A stretch of 64,000 bases of DNA, taken from assembly GCA_035535995.1 (NCBI GenBank), contig DATLOZ010000027.1, positions 137,848 through 201,847 of the forward strand, written 5' to 3'. This DNA comes from JANYCO01 sp035535995. Lineage in GTDB: Bacteria; Bacteroidota; Bacteroidia; Cytophagales; Cytophagaceae. Below the pieces are notes generated by a model, which was given only the letters and a program-made list of their open reading frames with translations, had not been told where the DNA came from and did not search any database. Every line of letters begins with the position of its first letter. The stretch's first letter is position 1. Made by a program: the position numbers and the translations under genes. Below, piece by piece: positions 10,069 to 17,524 of this stretch.

Positions 10069-10985
10069 TTTTTCATGATCGTCGAATAAGCATCTGAGTT
10101 GATCATATCAATCTCGCGCAGGAGATTTACAACCTCAGTTTTCATTTCGATATTAGCTTTGGAAAACATCTGGATCAATTCGTTTTTCTTTGCCAGGAAA
10201 AAACTTCCTGTTAAAATATTAATAGGAACAGCCTGCTTTGATACACGAATCTTTTTTAACGCTTCAATAATTTTTTTTCTCGCTTCGTCCGGATTGTCAA
10301 CAAATTTATCCATTGCCTCGCGATGATAGGTATAGATCGCTTCGCGGAAAGGTACGAATTGCTGGTTATTCAAGTTCACAATCAATGCCATGCGGTTGTT
10401 GAAGTCACCGTTTTCCCAACCGTTTTTTCCACTCAGGTTCAACGGCGCCGGCCCCGCTGACTGTGCGGTATTGGCAAGTGCAAATGCTTTTTCAATATGC
10501 GGACTTCCACCCATCTTGGCAAAGCTATCGTAGTCGAGCGCGAGAGCAATGTAAGCGTAGAAAGACAGCATGGAAGCAATGTTTGAAATGAAAACATTTT
10601 CATTATAGTCAAGCGGCTGTCCCTGGCTGAATTCAAAATCAAAATTTTTGTCGATGAAAGTAAGAATGATCGTTTCATAAGTAGCGCCATAGACAGGACG
10701 CACAAACTGGATCTGCGCAGTGCTCACGTATTTTCCCAGTGTGGTACTTTTGTCCAGCGTAAGCACCATGTTGCATTTGATACGCTCTTGAGGAGAAAAC
10801 TGATCGTTGGTCCAACGGCGGTTGTTTACAAAATTGGTCATCGCCGTTTTTATATCGTCGGTAATATTCTTTGGAAGGTCCGGCACTTGCTGGCGATCGA
10901 GGGTAATGTTAAATTCCACTTCCTGAGAAATACCAGGAAGAGAAAAAATCAGCAGACAGGTTAGTAGTATAAAAAAACGTTTCAT
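10065..10985 (-). CDS. DUF4835 family exported protein (named PorD in some annotations)
   Basis: A 306-residue protein with an N-terminal signal peptide (MKRFFILLTCLLIFSLPG, then SQE), typical of Bacteroidota DUF4835. I chose the ATG at 10985 because the signal peptide begins there; the frame is open further upstream but that part overlaps the coaBC 3' end and is not signal-like. The family is conserved downstream of coaBC in this phylum and has been linked by name to the type IX secretion machinery; that link is from family knowledge, not visible in the sequence. It is the last gene of the bamD-rpoZ-coaBC-DUF4835 run. recN, which often follows, is absent here. Confidence 0.85.
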   Translation of the reverse strand: MKRFFILLTCLLIFSLPGISQEVEFNITLDRQQVPDLPKNITDDIKTAMTNFVNNRRWTNDQFSPQERIKCNMVLTLDKSTTLGKYVSTAQIQFVRPVYGATYETIILTFIDKNFDFEFSQGQPLDYNENVFISNIASMLSFYAYIALALDYDSFAKMGGSPHIEKAFALANTAQSAGPAPLNLSGKNGWENGDFNNRMALIVNLNNQQFVPFREAIYTYHREAMDKFVDNPDEARKKIIEALKKIRVSKQAVPINILTGSFFLAKKNELIQMFSKANIEMKTEVVNLLREIDMINSDAYSTIMKN

Positions 10986-10987
10986 GT

Positions 10988-11022
10988 ATTTTGATTTGAA
11001 GATTTGATAATGATCATCAAAC
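10988..11022. repeat. Heptamer repeat family F, copy 1
   Basis: Five consecutive 7-base blocks with the word ATTTGAT or its variants (ATTTTGA, TTTGAAG, ATTTGAT, then AATGATC and ATCAAAC). It fills the 31-base gap between coaBC and the DUF4835 gene and runs into the last codons of coaBC. A second copy lies at 29432-29459. Confidence 0.5.
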
Positions 11023-12237
11023 CCATTTAAGAGAAGCTGTACCAATTGAATATTCATGAATAGTTTCGAGAATATCAACCGCTACTTCTTTCTTAGACTT
11101 TAACCCAAAATTTTTGATTTTATTATCCTTATCGAGGATTGTTATTTTATTGGTATCGTATCCAAACCCAGCACCTGCATCGTTTAGGGAGTTTAGTACG
11201 ATCAGATCGAAATTTTTAGCAATAAGTTTTCCTTTGGCGTTTTCCAGTTCGTCGTTTGTCTCAAGAGCAAAGCCTACAGTGATCTGGCCTTCACGTTTTA
11301 GCTTGCCGGTCTCTTTGGCAATGTCGGTCGTTTTCGTCAGCTCGATTGTAAATTCGTCTTCTTTCTTTTTGATCTTTTTATCAGAAACGATCTTAGGGGT
11401 ATAGTCTGCCACAGCAGCGGCGAGGATTACGATGTCGGCAGCATGGAATTTTTTTTCTACTGCATTATACATTTCCTGTGCGGAAGCAACACCAATGAAA
11501 TTAACTCCAGCAGGTTTTTCAAGCGCTGTAGGGCCGCTTACTAAGATTACTTCGGCGCCCATGTCTGCGGCAACGGCAGCAAGCTGGTAGCCCATTTTTC
11601 CTGTAGAATGATTGCTGATGTATCGTACCGGATCAAAGGCTTCCTGGGTAGGGCCGGCGGTGATGAGTATTTTTTTTCCTGCGAAAATATTCTTCGTCGA
11701 AAAATAGTTGAGTACTGCTTCTACAATATGCTCGGGCTCTGCCATACGGCCTTTGCCTTCAAGTCCACTGGCCAGTTCACCGAACTCCGCATCAACCAAA
11801 CGGTTTCCGTAAGATTTTAATTTAGCAAGATTTTGTTGAGTAGAAGGATGGCCGAACATATCCAGATCCATGGCCGGTGCAATGAATACAGGGCAACGAG
11901 CAGATAGATATACAGCACAAAGAAGATTATCGCAAATGCCATTGGCTAGTTTGCCAATCGTATTTGCGCTTGCCGGGGCAATTACAAAGAGGTCTGCCCA
12001 AAGGCCAAGCTCTACGTGGTTGTTCCATTCACCTTGTTCGTTTTTTACAAACTCGGTATAAACAGGATTTTTAGATAAAGTGGAAAGGGTAAGGGGAGTA
12101 ATAAAAGAAGAAGCAGAAGAAGTCATCACGACTTTTACTTCTGCTTCTTCTTTTATAAGCTGCCTGATCAGCAAGGCTGTTTTATAGGCAGCGATACTGC
12201 CACATACTCCGATTAATATTTTTTTACCGCGGAGCAT
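11017..12237 (-). CDS. coaBC: Bifunctional phosphopantothenoylcysteine decarboxylase / phosphopantothenate-cysteine ligase
   Basis: Catalyses two consecutive steps of coenzyme A synthesis: joining cysteine to 4'-phosphopantothenate (CoaB) and decarboxylating the product (CoaC). The 406-residue protein has an N-terminal flavoprotein decarboxylase domain (GVCGSIAAYK at about 8-17, an HVELG active-site region, and PAMDLDMF near 120). The C-terminal CoaB domain begins near residue 190 (ILITAGPTQEAFDPVRYISNHSTGKMG) and retains the conserved AAVADYTP and KKIKK segments. Length is normal. It sits 21 bases downstream of rpoZ in the same operon. Confidence 0.96.
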   Translation of the reverse strand: MLRGKKILIGVCGSIAAYKTALLIRQLIKEEAEVKVVMTSSASSFITPLTLSTLSKNPVYTEFVKNEQGEWNNHVELGLWADLFVIAPASANTIGKLANGICDNLLCAVYLSARCPVFIAPAMDLDMFGHPSTQQNLAKLKSYGNRLVDAEFGELASGLEGKGRMAEPEHIVEAVLNYFSTKNIFAGKKILITAGPTQEAFDPVRYISNHSTGKMGYQLAAVAADMGAEVILVSGPTALEKPAGVNFIGVASAQEMYNAVEKKFHAADIVILAAAVADYTPKIVSDKKIKKKEDEFTIELTKTTDIAKETGKLKREGQITVGFALETNDELENAKGKLIAKNFDLIVLNSLNDAGAGFGYDTNKITILDKDNKIKNFGLKSKKEVAVDILETIHEYSIGTASLKWV

Positions 12238-12258
12238 AGCGCTTTTTTCAGGGTTAAT

Positions 12259-12573
12259 TTATTCTGCTCTTCTAAACATTATTTTACCTTCCAGAAACTC
12301 TTCTGTAGCCAGGGTTGGGGCCTTAGGCATACGCTCGTAGTGTTTAGAGATTTCAATCTGCTCTCTGTTTTCAAAAATTTCTTCCAGGTTGTCTACCGTA
12401 GAGGCGAAATCAGAAAGTTTTGAATTAAGTTCTTCTTTCTGTTTGGTAGAAAGCTGACGAGCTCTTTTCGCGATCACTACCAATGATTCATAAAGATTGC
12501 CAGTAGGTTCTGCGATCTTATCGATATCCCTGGTAACCAGGTTAGCTGAAATAGTATTGATGTTGTTTTTCAA
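12259..12573 (-). CDS. rpoZ: RNA polymerase omega-like subunit (RpoZ/Rpb6 family)
   Basis: A 104-residue protein resembling the Bacteroidota omega subunit, which stabilises the beta' subunit. Recognisable segments are TGNLYESLVVIAKRARQL, close to the RpoZ core (YxLVxxAxxRARQL), and an acidic C-terminal part. No ATG is available: the frame starts at a TTG (12573), and the upstream frame soon meets a stop. It lies between bamD (31 bases) and coaBC, the usual order in this phylum. Confidence 0.88.
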   Translation of the reverse strand: MKNNINTISANLVTRDIDKIAEPTGNLYESLVVIAKRARQLSTKQKEELNSKLSDFASTVDNLEEIFENREQIEISKHYERMPKAPTLATEEFLEGKIMFRRAE

Positions 12574-12604
12574 AATTGTAAACTGTTTTATTAATATTAA
12601 TAAA

Positions 12605-13432
12605 CTAATTCAAGATAGTTTTCTTAGTAGTAAGCTCTTGTATTTGTAGTTGACAATCACCGTATAGTTCTTCGGCGTCTTTTACATATTTACTACTAGG
12701 ATACTTGTCCACAAAGTTATGATAAAAATCGATAGCTTCATAATACCGGTCTAATTGTTTGTGTTCGACACTATGTTTGGCCAGGTAGTATTGGGATTCA
12801 AACCGTACAAAATACATTTCTTCGGTATATTCTGAATCGGGATACATGTCAATAAAGCTTTTTACAGCGACTACTGCAGATTTATAATTATGCGTTTTAA
12901 AGTATAACTTGCTGTTTTCGTACGATTTAAGCCTCAGTTTAGCGCTCAATTCGTCCAAAAGTTTAGTAGCTTCCTCCATATATTTACCCTCGGGGTATTT
13001 ATTGGCGTATTCCTGAAGGTATTTTACAGCTCCTTCAGTATTGGTTTGGTCAAGGTTATATTGGGGAGAATCCATGTACATGGACTTTGCATGCATATAG
13101 GTTGCTTCTTCAGTATGCTCGCTACGAGGGTAAGTCTGATAAAACTCTTTGAAATAATAAGAGCTCATGATATACTCGTCCTGTTGGAAGTGAGTATAGG
13201 CCAGGTAGAAGGTAGCCTCCTCTGCTTCTGCACGGCCCCTTACCAGAGGAAGGATCTCTTCCAGCAATGTACCGGCTTTAAAATAATCTTCGCTTTTATA
13301 ATACGCGATCGCAGCAGCCAGCTTTTCGTCCAGGCTACCGCTTTTTTGCAGCTTTGAAAATTTGCTGCAACTGGTTCCCAGCAAAAGCCCGGCAAAGACA
13401 AACAGGATCAACCAATATTTATTCATATTCAT
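12605..13432 (-). CDS. bamD: Outer membrane assembly lipoprotein BamD
   Basis: Lipoprotein subunit of the BAM complex that inserts beta-barrel proteins in the outer membrane. It has a signal peptide ending in the lipobox LLGTSC followed by SKFSKLQKSG, then TPR-like repeats with YKSEDYFKAGTLLEEI and repeated YPxSxY or YPESEYTEE motifs, as in the family. The frame is open 36 codons upstream, but a TATCTTTG promoter element at 13439-13446 and the signal peptide fix the start at 13432 (or the in-frame ATG at 13426). First gene of the rpoZ-coaBC-DUF4835 operon. Confidence 0.93.
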   Translation of the reverse strand: MNMNKYWLILFVFAGLLLGTSCSKFSKLQKSGSLDEKLAAAIAYYKSEDYFKAGTLLEEILPLVRGRAEAEEATFYLAYTHFQQDEYIMSSYYFKEFYQTYPRSEHTEEATYMHAKSMYMDSPQYNLDQTNTEGAVKYLQEYANKYPEGKYMEEATKLLDELSAKLRLKSYENSKLYFKTHNYKSAVVAVKSFIDMYPDSEYTEEMYFVRFESQYYLAKHSVEHKQLDRYYEAIDFYHNFVDKYPSSKYVKDAEELYGDCQLQIQELTTKKTILN

Positions 13433-13438
13433 AGATTG

Positions 13439-13446
13439 CAAAGATA
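13439..13446 (-). promoter_or_regulatory. Promoter -7 element of the bamD operon
   Basis: On the minus strand TATCTTTG, a perfect TAnnTTTG, six bases before the first possible bamD ATG. This rules out the longer upstream reading of the gene and predicts a leaderless or very short-leader mRNA. Confidence 0.65.
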
Positions 13447-13596
13447 CACCTTGAAAGCACCAATTACAACAGAAATTGGCAGGTATACCACCGAGAAATA
13501 AACGTGGGAGAGCGTTGTAAAGTATTTTAAAAAAAATCATTTGCTAAATTTGGATCATGCCTAGCAGTATTACACATAAATAAAGCAGGAAAGCGT

Positions 13597-13604
13597 TAAG
13601 TTTG
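13597..13604 (+). promoter_or_regulatory. Promoter -7 element of the GNAT-nitrilase gene
   Basis: TAAGTTTG, a perfect TAnnTTTG, 31 bases before the ATG. A second match (TAAATTTG, 13545-13552) lies further upstream in the same divergent gap. Confidence 0.55.
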
Positions 13605-13635
13605 TATATATTAAAAAAGCCGGTCAAATTTTATT

Positions 13636-15180
13636 ATGGGTAAATCAAGAGAAAAAGATAATACCACGCACAAACTCAATCTCAGAAATCTAAGACTTTC
13701 TGATTATGCAGATGTGAAGAGGATCATGAACGATGTCTATTCCAATGCGGGTGGTGCATGGACCAAAGAGGAATTTAAGTCGCAGTTGAAAAATTTTCCC
13801 GAAGGACAAATCGGTATTGAAGACAATGGAAAATTGGTAGCGGGTGCCTTTGCACTCGTAGTGGATTATTCTAAATATGGAGACAATCATACCTATAAAG
13901 AAATTACCGGAAATGGAATGCTTACGAACCATGATCCGGAAGGAGATACTCTTTACGGGATCGATGTATTCGTAGATCCGCAACACCAGGGACTTCGCCT
14001 TGGACGCCGTTTGTATGATGCCCGCAAAGAACTCTGCGAAACGCTTAACCTGCGTGCTATCATCATGGGAGGAAGAATCCCGGGATACAAAAAACATGCG
14101 AAAGAGCTTTCCCCTCGTGAATACATTGAGCAAGTAAAAAACAAAGAGATCTACGATCCGATCCTTACTTTCCAGATGAACAATGAATTTCACATCAGGA
14201 AAGTAATGACCAACTATTTGCCAGACGATAAAGAATCCAAGTCCTACGCAGTATTGCTGGAATGGATCAACGTATATTACGATGAATCGGAAAAACTTTT
14301 CGGAGACAAAAAAACGGTAGTAAGAGTAGGAGTAGTGCAGTGGAAGATGCGCCGCATGTATTCGCTGGAAGATTTGAACCAACAACTAGAGTTTTTTGTC
14401 GACACCGTTTCAGGCTATAAAGCAGACTTTGTATTATTCCCCGAGTTCTTCAACGCGCCGCTTATGGCCAACTACAATCGTGCAAGCGCTTCGGATGCTG
14501 TGCGTTCGCTGGCTGAATATACAGAACAGATCAAAGAAAAAATGCTGGAATTGGCGCTGGCTTATAACATCAATATTATAGCCGGAAGTATGCCGATGTA
14601 TACCGAAGAAGGATTGTTCAACGTCTCTTACCTCTGCCGTCGCGATGGAACCTGGGATATGCAATATAAGCTACATGTAACCCCAGACGAAGAAACGCAT
14701 TGGGGAATGAAAGGCGGTGATATATTAAAAGTATTTGACACTGATGCAGGTAAGATAGGCATCTTAATTTGCTACGATGTAGAATTCCCGGAGCTTTCGA
14801 GAATTTTGGCGGAGCAAGGGGTAAATATTCTGTTCGTCCCTTATTGGACTGATACACGTACCTCCTTCCTGCGTGTAATGCGCTGTGCGCAGGCGCGTGC
14901 TATCGAGAATGAATGTTATGTAGCCATTTCAGGAAGCGTGGGTAATTTGCCCGGGGTAGAAAATATGGATATTCAATATGCCCAGTCGGCAGTGTTCTCT
15001 CCTTCCGATTTCAGTTTCCCCCCAGATGCTATTTTAGCAGAAGCTACACCAAATGCCGAGACAACCCTGATCGTGGATATGGACCTGGACCTTTTGAAGA
15101 AGGTAAGAAAACAAGGAACGGTACGAAATTTGCAAGCTAGAAGACACGATCTTTACAAAATTTCGTGGAAAAAAGATTAA
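13636..15180 (+). CDS. GNAT acetyltransferase-nitrilase fusion protein
   Basis: A 514-residue bifunctional protein. Residues about 14-215 form a GNAT acetyltransferase domain, with the acetyl-CoA loop in PQHQGLRLGRRLYDAR. Residues about 228-510 form a carbon-nitrogen hydrolase domain with the complete catalytic triad: Glu270 in FPEFF, Lys345 in YKLHVTP and Cys379 in ICYDVEFPE. This fusion is a recognised branch of the nitrilase superfamily, but its natural substrate has, to my knowledge, not been settled. An amidase whose product or substrate is also acylated is a reasonable inference. Own TAAGTTTG promoter; no partner genes adjacent. Confidence 0.92.
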   Translation: MGKSREKDNTTHKLNLRNLRLSDYADVKRIMNDVYSNAGGAWTKEEFKSQLKNFPEGQIGIEDNGKLVAGAFALVVDYSKYGDNHTYKEITGNGMLTNHDPEGDTLYGIDVFVDPQHQGLRLGRRLYDARKELCETLNLRAIIMGGRIPGYKKHAKELSPREYIEQVKNKEIYDPILTFQMNNEFHIRKVMTNYLPDDKESKSYAVLLEWINVYYDESEKLFGDKKTVVRVGVVQWKMRRMYSLEDLNQQLEFFVDTVSGYKADFVLFPEFFNAPLMANYNRASASDAVRSLAEYTEQIKEKMLELALAYNINIIAGSMPMYTEEGLFNVSYLCRRDGTWDMQYKLHVTPDEETHWGMKGGDILKVFDTDAGKIGILICYDVEFPELSRILAEQGVNILFVPYWTDTRTSFLRVMRCAQARAIENECYVAISGSVGNLPGVENMDIQYAQSAVFSPSDFSFPPDAILAEATPNAETTLIVDMDLDLLKKVRKQGTVRNLQARRHDLYKISWKKD

Positions 15181-15268
15181 GCCGTTATGCGCAACACGAT
15201 GTAATATATACACGTAAAAGAAACGGAATTTGATTGTAATAAATTGACTCTCATTGGAGTAAATTAAC

Positions 15269-15276
15269 TAAATTTG
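15269..15276 (+). promoter_or_regulatory. Promoter of the TerB-like gene
   Basis: TAAATTTG with a TTG at 15244-15246, spacer 22 bases, fits the Bacteroidota -33/-7 arrangement. The ATG is 47 bases downstream of the box. Confidence 0.55.
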
Positions 15277-15323
15277 TATTTTAAGAATAAAAGTTACTCA
15301 CAAACCTTTTAAATTATATATAT

Positions 15324-15752
15324 ATGTTTTCACTGTTCGGACTAAAAAAAGAGAAGCTAAATAAGGGTAACATCAAAAACCTTATCGCTCTGGCAAAAGC
15401 TGACGGGGTAATTGCTGATTCTGAGTTGAAATATTTGTACGCAGTTGGTAAAAAACTGGGTATGAAAGAAGACGAAGTAAATTCGGCGATTCAGGACAGT
15501 TCCAAGATTGAGTACAAAATGCCAGCAAATGATTCTGAGCGTTTTGACCATCTTTATGAGCTGATCGAATTAATGTTGGTAGATGGCGCAATCGAAGAAA
15601 ATGAGATCGACTTCTGCATTGAAGTAGCTCAAAATCTTGGATTTAAAAAATCAATCGTAGGTGTGCTGGTAAGAAAAGTATCCATGGGTCTGCAAAATGG
15701 ACTGGATAAAGAATCCATCAAAAAAGATGCTCAGTCTTACTTGAATATCTAA
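15324..15752 (+). CDS. TerB-like (tellurite resistance/DjlA N-terminal type) protein
   Basis: A 142-residue, mostly alpha-helical cytoplasmic protein with two acidic helix-turn motifs typical of TerB-like domains: KADGVIADSELKYL (about 30-43) and VDGAIEENEIDF (about 90-101). TerB-like domains bind metal through such acidic clusters and act in stress or membrane-linked sensing. No ter operon partners are present, so the role here is unknown. It has its own promoter and a strong terminator, so it is transcribed alone. Confidence 0.75.
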   Translation: MFSLFGLKKEKLNKGNIKNLIALAKADGVIADSELKYLYAVGKKLGMKEDEVNSAIQDSSKIEYKMPANDSERFDHLYELIELMLVDGAIEENEIDFCIEVAQNLGFKKSIVGVLVRKVSMGLQNGLDKESIKKDAQSYLNI

Positions 15753-15798
15753 CGTAAGTTTAAAATCTGAAGTAAAAAATTAAGGTTTAGTCCTATAG

Positions 15799-15827
15799 AA
15801 AGCACCTTTCGAGGTGCTTTTTTTATT
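15799..15827 (+). terminator. Rho-independent terminator after the TerB-like gene
   Basis: Stem AAAGCACCT / AGGTGCTTT with a TTCG tetraloop, followed by a run of T. The UUCG loop makes it especially stable. Confidence 0.92.
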
Positions 15828-15859
15828 TAATGGTGTAATGATTTTATTTTAAATGAAGA

Positions 15860-15901
15860 CTCAAACTTTAAACTTTCAACTTCAAACCTTTAACATTCAC
15901 C
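15860..15901. repeat. Heptamer repeat family C, copy 1
   Basis: Six consecutive 7-base units (CTCAAAC, TTTAAAC, TTTCAAC, TTCAAAC, CTTTAAC, ATTCACC), consensus YTTNAAC, with no inverted partner arm. It ends 11 bases before the guaA -7 element, so it overlaps where the -33 region would be. A second copy is at 34800-34827. Confidence 0.75.
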
Positions 15902-15912
15902 TGTAATCTTCT

Positions 15913-15920
15913 TATTTTTG
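15913..15920 (+). promoter_or_regulatory. Promoter -7 element of guaA
   Basis: TATTTTTG fits TAnnTTTG and is followed by only four bases (CGCC) before the guaA ATG, predicting transcription to begin at or next to the start codon. Confidence 0.6.
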
Positions 15921-15924
15921 CGCC

Positions 15925-17454
15925 ATGACAGAAAAAATTATCATCCTTGATTTCGGTTCTCAATACACGCAGTTGATCGCAAGAAGAGTAAGAGAGCTGA
16001 ATGTATATTGTGAAATCCATCCTTTCAATAAAGTTCCTGCAATCGATAGTTCTGTAAAAGGATTGATCCTTTCCGGAAGCCCTTGTTCAGTACGCGAACA
16101 AAATGCTCCGGATGTAAATCTTGAAGGGATAAGAAAAAATATTCCGGTGCTAGGCGTATGCTATGGAGCACAACTATTGGCACACAAAGCCGGCAACGAA
16201 GTAGTAGCATCCAAGATCCGCGAATATGGAAGAGCTAAACTCACTGAAATTAAATCTTCAGACAAATTGATGTCTGGCCTCTCACCTAACAGCCAGGTAT
16301 GGATGTCGCACGGCGATACGATCTCTGGTGTGGCCGCGCCTTTTGAACTGATCGCAAGCACAGAGTCTGTAAAAGTAGCGGCTTATAAGATCAACGGAGA
16401 GGAAACATACGGTATACAATTCCACCCGGAAGTGACACACTCTACGGAAGGAAAAACTTTGATCAAAAATTTTGTGGTCAATATCTGCGGTTGCAAGCAA
16501 GACTGGACTTCCTCAGTGTTCATTGAATCAACCATCAAAGAGCTTCAACAAAAATTAGGAAACGATAAAGTAGTACTAGGGCTCTCAGGCGGTGTAGACT
16601 CTTCGGTGGCAGCAGTACTGATCGATAAAGCGATTGGCAAAAACCTGACTTGTATTTTCGTAGACAACGGATTGCTTCGCAAAAATGAATACGAAGACGT
16701 GCTTGCTTCCTACAAAGGAATGGGTTTGAACGTAATTGGTGTAGATGCAAAAAAAGAATTCTACACAGCATTAAAAGATCTCAGCGATCCGGAAGCAAAA
16801 AGAAAAGCGATCGGTAGAACATTCATTGAAGTATTCGATGCAGAAGCACACAAAATACAAGAGGTGAAATGGCTTGGCCAAGGCACGATCTACCCGGATG
16901 TTATTGAATCCGTTTCCGTAAATGGTCCCTCGCAAACCATCAAGTCGCACCACAACGTAGGAGGTTTACCAGAGAAAATGAAAATGAAAGTAGTGGAACC
17001 TTTGAATACTTTGTTTAAAGATGAAGTAAGACAAGTAGGAAAAGCGCTAGGCATTGACGATAAAATTCTTCAGCGTCACCCATTCCCTGGTCCGGGACTC
17101 GCGATCAGGATTCTTGGAGATATTACAGAAGAAAAAGTAAAAATTCTTCAAGAGGTAGATTATATTTTCATACAAGGATTAAAAAATAAATCTTTGTACA
17201 ACATGGTTTGGCAGGCAGGAGCTATTCTTCTACCAGTAAAATCAGTAGGAGTGATGGGCGATGAAAGAACGTACGAAAATGTAGTGGCGCTACGTGCGGT
17301 ATCCAGCATGGACGGCATGACAGCAGATTGGGTACACCTCCCTTACGAATTCTTAGCAGATATTTCTAATGAGATCATTAATAAAGTGAAAGGAGTAAAT
17401 AGAGTGGTATACGATATCAGCTCCAAACCGCCTGCTACTATTGAGTGGGAATAA
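15925..17454 (+). CDS. guaA: GMP synthase (glutamine-hydrolysing)
   Basis: Converts XMP to GMP with ATP and glutamine, the last step of guanine nucleotide synthesis. The 509-residue protein has an N-terminal class I glutamine amidotransferase domain with Cys79 (GVCYGAQ), His167 and Glu169 (FHPEVTHS). This is followed by the PP-loop ATPase domain (LSGGVDSSVAA) and the C-terminal dimerisation domain ending PPATIEWE. Length and order are normal. guaB, the preceding enzyme of the pathway, is 10 kb away on the other strand. Confidence 0.98.
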   Translation: MTEKIIILDFGSQYTQLIARRVRELNVYCEIHPFNKVPAIDSSVKGLILSGSPCSVREQNAPDVNLEGIRKNIPVLGVCYGAQLLAHKAGNEVVASKIREYGRAKLTEIKSSDKLMSGLSPNSQVWMSHGDTISGVAAPFELIASTESVKVAAYKINGEETYGIQFHPEVTHSTEGKTLIKNFVVNICGCKQDWTSSVFIESTIKELQQKLGNDKVVLGLSGGVDSSVAAVLIDKAIGKNLTCIFVDNGLLRKNEYEDVLASYKGMGLNVIGVDAKKEFYTALKDLSDPEAKRKAIGRTFIEVFDAEAHKIQEVKWLGQGTIYPDVIESVSVNGPSQTIKSHHNVGGLPEKMKMKVVEPLNTLFKDEVRQVGKALGIDDKILQRHPFPGPGLAIRILGDITEEKVKILQEVDYIFIQGLKNKSLYNMVWQAGAILLPVKSVGVMGDERTYENVVALRAVSSMDGMTADWVHLPYEFLADISNEIINKVKGVNRVVYDISSKPPATIEWE

Positions 17455-17466
17455 GAATAGAAATTT

Positions 17467-17524
17467 ACAGAATTCAAGAATATTCAGAATTGATTTAATT
17501 TAGAATATCTTGAATTCTGTTTTA
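17467..17524. terminator. Bidirectional terminator-like inverted repeat (heptamer family D, copy 1)
   Basis: Arms beginning ACAGAATTCAAGA and ending TCTTGAATTCTGT are almost perfectly complementary, with an AT-rich loop and T-run after the right arm. It lies between the convergent guaA and res genes and overlaps the res stop codon region. Internally the sequence also falls into 7-base blocks (GAATTCA, AGAATAT, TCAGAAT ... GAATTCT). Confidence 0.7.

Noticed and set aside
12573..12605. Upstream ATG for rpoZ
   Set aside because: No in-frame ATG exists before a stop; only the TTG at 12573 is available.
13690..14385. 231-codon minus-strand frame inside the GNAT-nitrilase gene
   Set aside because: Antisense shadow of a strongly conserved coding region.
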